Source: Oxyruncus cristatus (Eukaryota; Chordata; Aves; Passeriformes; Cotingidae). From it: 64,000 nt of DNA. The position numbers and the translations under genes are program-made. The notes beneath the pieces are model-generated. The model was not told the DNA's origin and searched no databases. It saw only the letters and a program-made list of their open reading frames with translations. Below, in pieces: positions 50,076 to 64,000 of the stretch (position 1 is the stretch's first letter; each line of letters begins with the position of its first letter). Where the stretch lies: positions 15,296 to 79,295 of the forward strand of contig VXAY01002249.1 in the NCBI GenBank assembly GCA_013399855.1, read 5' to 3'.

Positions 50076-51711
50076 AGCTTCCCACCTTGAAGTAATTTCC
50101 CACTGATCTGTAATATAAATGGCCCTGCTAAGCTCTTAAATAAGAAAGAAGCCTCAGAGCACTGAAAAATATTTAAATTGCTGCTTTTCCAGCTTCCTTG
50201 GCCGCTTCCTAATGGGCCTTCAGGCACACCTGGGTTGCTTCTCCAAGCACATCGTGCTGCCAGCCCTTGCTGACAGATCCCTTCTGCTTCCCAGCTCCTC
50301 TCCCTCCCCTGCCTGAGATCAAAATGCAGCTGATTCCCAACAAACAAACAGACAGACAGACAGGCTGCATTCCCTGACAGCCTCTGTTCACCAGAGGAAC
50401 ATCATAATGTGCTTTCTCTCCGTGCTTTTGTTTCCCAAGTTGTCAGTTAGAGGGAGGGAGGGAAGGTGTCACTCTCAGCACCAGCTTTGTTTCTGTGGCC
50501 AGATATTTTTTTGGGCGCGTTGTTTGTCAAAGTGTCAGAGGTGTCAGCTTGCTGGGGGTTTTTATGTCTCTGGAAGTATTCTTAAAAGATGTTCTTTCAT
50601 TATCTGGTGTACATTTAAACCAGGTGCTTTTGAAGTGGTGTTGTTAGGCTTTGGAAACTTCTGAAGTTGACAACAATAAAGGAGAGTGGGGACTCGAAAT
50701 TCTTTGGTTTCAACAATAATGTTGGGGTGGGTGTTTTTTTTTTCCTCTTGTTGTTAAAATACGTGAGTTAGAATTTAAAAAAAAAAAAAAAAAGGAAAAG
50801 GAAAAGTTTCCCCAGTTTTTGTATTTTTCACAGTACTACATGCAAACTTTCTTCATGCAGCTATAATTAGTGCACCTACTGAAGTAAAATATTTAGCTTT
50901 TCCTATAACAAATTCACTGTCAAAATACACCCAGAAACAAGACTCAGTAGCCTCATTCCATGGCATTCCATCCTTCCAAGGGACCTTGTCCTCATGTGCA
51001 GCTGCACTCTCTGGTTTTGTCAGGCCACTCACAACGTGGAGGGTTCATGAGCAATTTTATAATCAGCTTCTTACTTATTTCTGCACGTCACTAGCTAAGA
51101 AAATATTCACTTTCCAATTGGGATATGACAGTGACAGGATATTTCCAAAGAAAAAGGAAAAAAAAAAACAAAACACACCTTTGTGTGTTCACCAAGTCTG
51201 GGAGTGCCATAAGAATTATAAATCACTGAGATCTGGAGCGTTTGAAACTATTTGGGGGAAAGGGGATCGATAAGTGTTTACTTGTCTGGGCACTGTGGAA
51301 ATTCACCTCTGTTTTCTGAATTCATTTGGAAAGAAATATTAATAAGGAAGATTGTCACCCCCATCTGTCCCAAAGCAACAGATTGATTACTACAAGCACT
51401 TGGAACAAGGTAATTAATAGTTAAGAACATTCTAAATTATATACTGCTGATTTTATTTTTAATTCAGAAAAATTTAAACCATGCCACAATTTTTAACGAC
51501 ACGCTAATTTGTTATTTATGGAGTTTATTTTTAATTATTATGGTTTGTGTAACCACAAGTTCTTTTGAGTGACGTGACTAATCTGGGAGAATTGGATGAT
51601 CTATTTTGCATGTGTATTTGAAATGTAATCTCTCAAATTTGTTGAAGGCTTTCAGAAGTCCTAGACATGGGCAGTTTAGGGTTGATACGTCCAAAGTGAG
51701 GCGAGAGTGAT

Positions 51712-51930
51712 GCAGAATCCTTAAGGTTGGAAAAGACCTCTGAGATCACCGAGTCCAACCCCTGACCCATCACCTTGACCAGAGCACTGAGTGCCACGTC
51801 CAGCTGTGCCTTGGAGACCTCCAGGGGTGGGGATTCCACCCGCTCCCTGGGCGGCTTTTTCCAGTTCCTGACAACCCTTTCCAGGAAGAAATTCCTCCTG
51901 GTGTCCGACCTGGCCCTCCCCTGACTCAGT
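51712..51930 (-). mobile_element. CR1 LINE 3'-end fragment
   Basis: CAGAATCCTTAAGGTTGG, AAAAGACCTCTGAGATCACC, GAGTCCAACCCCTGACCC and CCAGGAAGAAATTCCTCCTG place it in the CR1 subfamily whose end reads GGTTGGAAAAGACC. It is about 220 bp and well preserved. Confidence 0.92.
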
Positions 51931-52743
51931 GAGTTGGGTGTTGCCTCAGCAGGACAGTTTAAGCCTCTTGAGAGCTGTTCCCCCCTCTCTGCAGCCCCGT
52001 TGCCCAGTCAGTGATGCAGGAGAACCCCAACCCTCGCCCAGGCTCTGGCCAGGGGGCTGAATTCTGATTGTGGGGGAGTGGAAGAGGGAGGTGAATCCAA
52101 CAAGAGCAAGTTGACTTTTCAGACATAATGTGGAATATCAATATTAGATTCAGCTCTTACACATATATTTTCCGCTACTTAATTAATTTGAGACTGTGCA
52201 AACATCCTACAGTGTGATGCCCCAGATCTCTACATTAAAAAAAACAAAAGAACAAACAAAGTGGCTGAGGCCACCCCTGTGAAAAGAAATAAAAGTTATT
52301 TCACCAAAGGCAACTCAGATTTTGATTTCTGAGGTGCTGTTACGCAAGAGCTACGGGAGAAATGGGACAAGGAGAACAAGAAGGGGGTCGTTATCCAAGA
52401 GTTCAAAGGTAGGCAGCTGATCAAAGGTTAAACACAAGAAAAGGAATTATTCCATTCAAGTTAAATATAGGACTTTGTAACCTAAATAGATGCTTAGCTT
52501 CAATTAAAACTCTTGGAAAAGGCTTTCGTGCTGTGGGGAAGTTCTCAAAGTCAGAGAAACTTTGTTTTTATTGCTTGAAAGGATCTAGGGGAAGGGAGGG
52601 AAGGATGGGGTATCTCAATTTTCATCCCAAAATGTTTCTAGTTATAAAAGGTAGAGGGCAGAACCGATTAGATCCATTCAAAATTTCAGCTTGCAGAGGT
52701 GGCATGAAAATATTTGGGCTTCTAAAGTTGGAGGTGGAATATT

Positions 52744-52799
52744 AGAGCCTGTAAAAGCATTTGCTCAAGAAGAGGCAGAGCCTGTAAAAGCATTTTCTC
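52744..52799 (+). repeat. 23-bp direct repeat with 33-bp period
   Basis: AGAGCCTGTAAAAGCATTTG followed by CTC at 52744-52766 recurs at 52777-52799 with one mismatch. The copies are separated by AAGAAGAGGC. Confidence 0.9.
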
Positions 52800-53526
52800 C
52801 AGGCTGGTTGCGGCGCAGAGCCCTGAAAGGAGGCAAAGCTGGCAGGGAAAATGAGCAAAGGAGCAGCTGAGGGGGAGAGAGTTCAGTTGGGAGAGGGATT
52901 TCATTAAAGGAGTCAGATGGAAACTTGTAGAGGAAGCAGGAGCTGCCTGGATGAAAAATAACAAACTGCCCTTCCCGAGCATCACCTGAAAATGGAATGT
53001 TGGATAGCAGTGATTAACTGAGAGCTTCGATATGCAGAGCAGGAAATTCTGTTTTCTGTCATTATTTAGTATGAGAGGAAGGTGTGAGGATGATGTGAGG
53101 AATTGTGTTGATCAATAGGAGACAGCAGAGGGGAGAGAGGAGATTCTGTGACTGTTCCTGTAAATCGATGTCGGGGGTTGTGTTGCCTTTTCAGATAACA
53201 TGGAATAAATATATATCTGATGGTGTAAATGCTGTTAAGAACTGCTATCTAATTTCTCATTAATCTGTTAAAAATAATAACCAGTAGAATTAGACCTATT
53301 AGTGAAAGCAGTAACAAATGGTTGGGCTTGAAGAAGAGCCCAGCTCTTCACTGATTTCCTTTTTCTGCCTTTGTTCAAACACATCACAGTGTGTCGCTCT
53401 CCAGTGCCTTCATATTCCTGAGGAAATAACACAAACCATCAAAGTTCTCGAATTTTTAGACAGCAGCTCTTTTGGATTAAATCATCAGATTGTCCTTCTC
53501 AGTCCTAGACTTCTATCCAGACATTG

Positions 53527-53650
53527 AAACCAGGTTGGACGGGGCTTGGAGCAGCCAGGTCTAGTGGAAGGTGTCCCTGCCCATGGCAGGGGGTGGCATG
53601 AGGTGACCTTTAAGATCCCTCCCAACCCAAGCCATTCTGTGATTCTCTAG
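53527..53650 (+). mobile_element. CR1 LINE 3'-end fragment
   Basis: AACCAGGTTGGACGGGGCTT, CTAGTGGAAGGTGTCCCTGC, CCATGGCAGGGGGTGG and CCATTCTGTGATTCTCTAG form a sense-strand CR1 3' end, 5'-truncated to about 120 bp. It lies about 60 bp before the unidentified open frame at 53712. Confidence 0.93.
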
Positions 53651-53711
53651 ATCAGATCCTTTGCTCTGCACCATCCCAGTGGTATTTTCAAGAGTCAGTT
53701 AATGGCAAATG

Positions 53712-54006
53712 ATGTTTTCAACAGATACTTTTTGGCCACCCCGCTCGAATTTGCCTTTCCTGCTTAATGCAAATTGCTTCCATTTTTAAAGAGAACTGGG
53801 ATATCCCAGTATCAGCTGCTTCATGGCCTGACCCTGAATATAGGGTTTATGTGAGGGGAGTAAATGGTGCACTATATCCACCTGAAAGGGCTCATGAGAT
53901 TATTAAAAAGGGACCCACTGGTCAGAGAGCATTTCTAAATGGCTCATTCCATAATTATTATAATGTCCATAACACCTCATATGCATTAAACATTCAACTG
54001 AAATGA
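53712..54006 (+). CDS. unidentified open frame, possible retroviral env-like remnant or orphan exon
   Basis: The frame is open from just after a TGA at about 53709 to a TGA at 54004-54006 (about 97 codons, with an ATG at 53767 giving 79). Counted from that ATG, it has a proline/aromatic-rich stretch (SWPDPEYRVYV, residues 19-29), ALYPPERAHEIIKKGP, and two N-glycosylation sequons (NGS at 58-60, NTS at 69-71) among several tyrosines. Unlike most chance frames here it is neither low-complexity nor CR1-derived, and it reads like part of a secreted or surface protein. It sits between a CR1 tail (ending about 53650) and the purine tract starting at 54096. I do not recognise the family. A fragment of a retroviral surface glycoprotein is one guess; an exon of an unrecognised gene or chance are others. 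Confidence 0.3.
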
Positions 54007-54095
54007 CTCTGAATGGGAGGGCAACTATATAATAAAGAAAAACCCCTTCTTTGACATCAGAAATTTTAAAATATTATTAAGGTAAACAATATCTA

Positions 54096-54531
54096 TAAAA
54101 GGGGGGAAAAAAGGGGAAAAGGGGCAAAAGAAAAGGGGAAAAGGGGGAAAAGGGGAAAAGAAAGGGGAGAAAGAAAAGAGGAAAAAGGGGAAAAGAAAAG
54201 GGGAAAAGGAGGAAAAGAAAGGGGGAAAAGAAAAGGGAGAAAGAAAAGAGGAAAAAGGGGAAAAGAAAAGGGGAAAAAGGGGAAAAGAAAAGGGGACAAG
54301 GGGAAAAAAGGGGACAAGGGGAAAAAAGGGGACAAGGGGAAAAAAGGGGACAAGGGGGGAAAAAAGAGGACAAGGGGGGAAAAAAGAGGACAAGGGGGGA
54401 AAAAAGAGGACAAGGGGGGAAAAAAGAGGACAAGGGGGGAAAAGGGGGAAAAAAAGGGGAACAGGGGAAAAAAAAGGGAAAAGGGGGAAAATAAAGGGGA
54501 AAAATAAAGAGGAAAGGGGCAAGTGAGAGGG
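54096..54531 (+). repeat. ~436-bp homopurine (GGGGAAAA)n tract
   Basis: The + strand is almost only G and A, built from runs of four to six G separated by runs of three to six A. The part around 54290-54360 repeats a GGGGACAAGGGGAAAAAA-type unit. The part around 54345-54440 repeats a roughly 20-bp unit with GACAAGGGGGGAAAAAAGAG. Interruptions are rare C and T bases. Such mirror-symmetric polypurine sequence is known to allow triplex (H-DNA) and G-quadruplex structures and is prone to expansion. Long open frames on the minus strand here (rich in P, F, S and L) are composition artefacts. Confidence 0.95.
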
Positions 54532-57500
54532 TCCTCATCCTGAAGGGAAGGTGGAGGTGAGCTCCTCGTGCTGGCTCAGTGAGGACATGTGAAGCCTTCC
54601 CGCCCTCCCTGTGCCATCCCCAGCGGTGACAACGCCACTCACTTGTCACAGCCCAGCTCCCCCTCCCGCCGTGTTGCCAGATGTTTCCATCCAGCTGCTC
54701 CTTCCAGGCTCCAAGGGGAAAACCCCAATTAACTGCACAAGTGTGGCAGCTTCATTAAGCCAAGCACAGCCAAGTGTGACGTGGCTTTATCTGTTACATC
54801 AGTGGAATTGTGATTTCGGGGCCATCGGTGTCTCTCCAGCACAACAGTATCTGCTCCACCCCTTCCCCTCACTCCTACAAGTTGTGCCCAAGAGGAGTAA
54901 ATGCCTCCAGAGCAAATGCATGATTTGGGAACCCTTTGGAGTGACACTGAAGGCAAATGTGAGCTGATTCTTCACCGTCTCCTCCCCACACCAGTGAGTG
55001 GTGGTTTTTCCTCTAAGCTGGCATAAGTGGGCACTTCCCTTGAGCAGGGAAAGAGCTGCTGTCAAATTGCAATAGTTCCATGGAGGAAGATCTAAGCCAA
55101 GGGAGGAGATCTGGGAGCGAACAGCTCGCTGCTAATATCCTTCAGCCACAACCTGAGACAGGAGGAAGGGCAGGCACAGAACAGCATCTTCCAAAAGGCA
55201 AAAAAAAAAATGGGAGCATTTAGTCCACAAACCCCAGAGATATTTATAAAATCGTCTGGTTTTGTAGCTGTAAAAGATCTTCGAGTCCAAGCTACAGAAT
55301 CACACAAAATACAAAGATAAACTCCTGAAGGAGCAGGAGGCTGCAGAGAGGTTCAATAGTCTCGATATTAAAGAAATAAGAAGGAAAAGGAGTGAAGTGA
55401 AACCCAGTCTTGCAGTTTTTCCTTTTTCTCTCTCTTTCCTCCCAAAAGCAGAGCTTTGCTAGCAGAGGACACAGAAATCAGGTGGGAAGTCATACAAAAA
55501 TGCACCCTGGCCTTGGAGGGATCTGCATAACCACAGTAAGCTTTTAAATGCAGTTGCTGTACACGGCCAAGTTACCCAAATCCTTTCCATGTCGAAAGTT
55601 GGAGCAACTGGAAAGTTTTAGGCATCCACCTATGAGATGCTGGCTACTGCCCTGTCTTACCACAAAATTTTGAGGCCAAAAGGAATCATTTAAATGAATG
55701 TCACAGTCATTAGAGGTTACTGTGACCTCTGACAGCAGTTCAGGCCCATCTAATTTAATTGTAAACGTGCTTTACCAGTCTCTAGATCATCTGCACTCTT
55801 GGGATGCAAAGAGCCTTTAACATGAATTACTATTACAGTAAATGTACAACAACGTTTCCTTCAGTGAAATAAACACTCAGAGATAAACATTCATTAGTTA
55901 ACCTTGAAACTCCAGGTTTAATTTTACAGCTTCCGGTCAAAACACCAAGAAACCAAAGTATCTGGGTAAAAATCATACAAAACCCCCCAACTTCAAGTGT
56001 CTATTGCAAATATCTTAGTATATTATAGATCAACGACTTGAAACATTGCTTCATGCTAAATCAGTCATCTGAAAACATTTGCTTTATCTGGACTTAAATA
56101 CTTCTCCACAGTCGTGACTTACATAGGTATAATTACAATTAAAAATAAAGTTAAATACAGGCCCAGTTATGGCCCCAAATCTGTGCAGAGGTAACATCAC
56201 TGGTGTGTTTTCTACAAAATTTGGGATTCAGGAAATCAGCCACCGTTCTACACTGTGAGAAAACACAGAGTCTTACCTCCAGTTCTCAGGTTTGAAAGAT
56301 AAAGTTACTCGGAAGAGCCACAGTGTTTAAAACACAGATTTTTACTTCCCAGGGAGAACACTGTGCTCAGCCTCCAACAGTATGTGACTGCTTGATACAC
56401 AGAGTGCCTGAGTATGAACTGACTCTGCTGGTGTGGTTTTCTAGTAAAAAGTGTTCTAAGATGAAAAAAAAAAAAAAAAAAAAGAAAAGGCACTTTGAAA
56501 AATTGAAAGAGAGTTTTAAAACAGGAGAAAATTCAGCGTTGTGGCCGATGTTGTTTTACAGGCATTTCAGCTCCACTGCAGGGTGTAGTTTTGGCCCAAT
56601 GTCAGCTGAAGCCCAGTGATTGTCAGGAGCTGGGGATAAAACAGACAAAATGGACAATTAGGAACTTAGCCCTGAACGTCCACGGTGTTTTTCTGTGTTC
56701 CACAGAGATACTGGCTTCTCATTTTAAACTACAGTTTATTCCTCTTCCTTTGCTTTTGTGTTTCTATCACTACAAACAGAATTTAGGCAGCACAGAATTA
56801 GGAGTCTGACCGTGGTGCTCTGATCCCTTCCTTCATTCAGAGGCTCTTTTAGAACTGAGGTTCCTTTTATTTTTAAAATAAAGGAATTTTTGAAAGGCAG
56901 CAAAACTTGGAACGTGCTGAAATCCAACCGTGAATATGAATTTTTTTTCCATCCAAAAGTCAACAGTAAAACAAAACACTTCCATTCTCTTTTCTTTTTT
57001 TTAACTCTGTTTTTTTTGTTGTTGTTTTACTTTGGGTTGGTTCTGTACAAAACTTCTATAGCTTTGGCTTTCCACTGAAAGAGGGGAAGAACCAAGTCTT
57101 AACAGAATGCTGAATTTCAAAGGAAGGGTAGGAAAATCCCAGTCACTCTCCCTCTGTCAGAAAGACTGAACATCTCAGCAGTTCTGTTCATATTTGGAAT
57201 ATGCTCCATAGAAGTGGCATCTCCAACAGCAGTAGTTCAACAGGTTGATTTCAGCTGCCCTTAGAAGTGTTTGATTCTACTGTCTGGGAAGGCAAGAGAA
57301 GGTGATGCCCTGGACAGGCACAACCCATGGAGATGGAAACCCCAGGGCTCTGAAGTTGGTGGGAGGTTTGTCAGTAACTTCAGAAGAAGTGGCCTTTGCC
57401 ATCTATGGTGTAGGAATGTCTACAGCTGAAATGGGACCTGAGAGAACAAGAAATAGTGGGAGGCAAACAGGGCTGGGAAATGAAACAGTTGTCAGACAAG

Positions 57501-57856
57501 ACTGACAATAACAGGGTCATGTAGAGCCTCTGAAAATACCTGGAGATGCTTTTCCTTCCCTCAAATCTCACAGGTTGCAAGTGAAGGTATTAGGAAGAGC
57601 GGAGACCAAGCACAGATTAAAATCCACCACTTTTCCACTGTCAGAAGTGATTTGGGTTCCTCAACAGGAATGTCTGTGCTTAAAGGCTCTACCACACACA
57701 GTATTTCCTAAAGTGTATTATACAATCATTGTCCGATGGTAGATTATATATCTTTCATAAATATATTTCAAATCTGGTATTCCAGCTGAATCTCCCAAGG
57801 TTTAAGAGCACAAATGCAGGTGGGAAGGTGGCATTGCCCCACAAACATCATCTCAC
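54532..57856. other. expected to hold the 3' end of the GH31 gene, not resolved
   Basis: The remaining exon(s) and 3' UTR of the minus-strand GH31 gene should lie here or further left. A candidate terminal exon is 57027-57074 (minus): after an acceptor TTCCCCTCTTTCAG, a phase-0 frame reads W-K-A-K-A then ends in TAA after 15 residues. A poly-T/A run is at 56464-56482. No other coding block is recognised. Confidence 0.35.
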
Positions 57857-63934
<6,078 letters not shown>

Positions 63935-64000
63935 TTAGAATGATCTGATTGGAATACTATAATATCATGTACAGCATCAGGGTAATCGAATATAAGTTAG

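Larger units (their letters stand above)
49941..53526. other. no gene seen between and beside the CR1 copies
   Basis: Apart from the CR1 at 51712-51930, the poly-C at 50058, a CAGA microsatellite at about 50346-50362, a poly-A near 50778-50793 and the 33-bp-period repeat at 52744, nothing identifiable is seen. Confidence 0.5.

Noticed and set aside
54025..54649. Long minus-strand frames rich in P, F, S and L
   Set aside because: They are the complement of the polypurine tract. Low complexity in every frame means there is no stop codon, not that there is a gene.
56260..56330. Minus-strand candidate for the next GH31 exon (donor GGAG|GTAAGA, frame ending ..KPENW)
   Set aside because: The frame with the family-like ending has a stop just upstream and no acceptor in the phase required by the exon at 57857.
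57302..57505. 67-codon + frame in the region beyond the last GH31 exon
   Set aside because: Wrong strand for the gene, no known domain and no clear splice sites.

Overview
The window looks like nuclear DNA of a bird, probably a neoavian and possibly a passerine. The main sign is about twenty 5'-truncated CR1 LINE copies on both strands. Their 3' ends carry the typical block: 'ggttgctcc', 'ccatgggcagggacacctt', 'tggtttgggttggaagggac' (or its complement), then an ATTCTRTG-like tail. Introns are short with GT-AG ends. There are no operons, ribosome binding sites, CRISPR arrays or phage genes.

Right end (57857-63925, minus strand): this is the only gene I can support. Eight exons, all with GT-AG junctions and agreeing phases, encode 281 continuous residues of a glycoside hydrolase family 31 enzyme of the intestinal maltase-glucoamylase / sucrase-isomaltase (MGAM/SI) type. 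They cover the end of the catalytic barrel (GADICGFF block) and the proximal and distal C-terminal beta domains. The 5' exons, including the catalytic residues, lie beyond position 64000. The 3' end after the exon at 57857 could not be located with confidence.

Middle and left (1-57856): I find no recognisable protein gene in about 57 kb. It is moderately AT-rich single-copy sequence with scattered CR1 fragments, poly-T/A/C runs, small tandem repeats, a 23-N assembly gap (17049-17071) and an 89-T run ending in a single N (20113-20202). It is either intergenic or part of long introns of an unrecognised gene. Notable items are a perfect 21-bp inverted repeat (35423-35482), a ~436-bp homopurine G4/A4 tract (54096-54531), and a compact open frame with two N-glycosylation sequons (53712-54006) of unknown origin, possibly a retroviral envelope remnant. 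There are also two exon-like segments with compatible phases (27490-27568 and 48087-48151) and a tandem duplication across a CR1 junction (49752-49814).

I found no clear previously undescribed system. The most checkable points are the unresolved 3' end of the GH31 gene, the 53.7-kb open frame and the purine tract.
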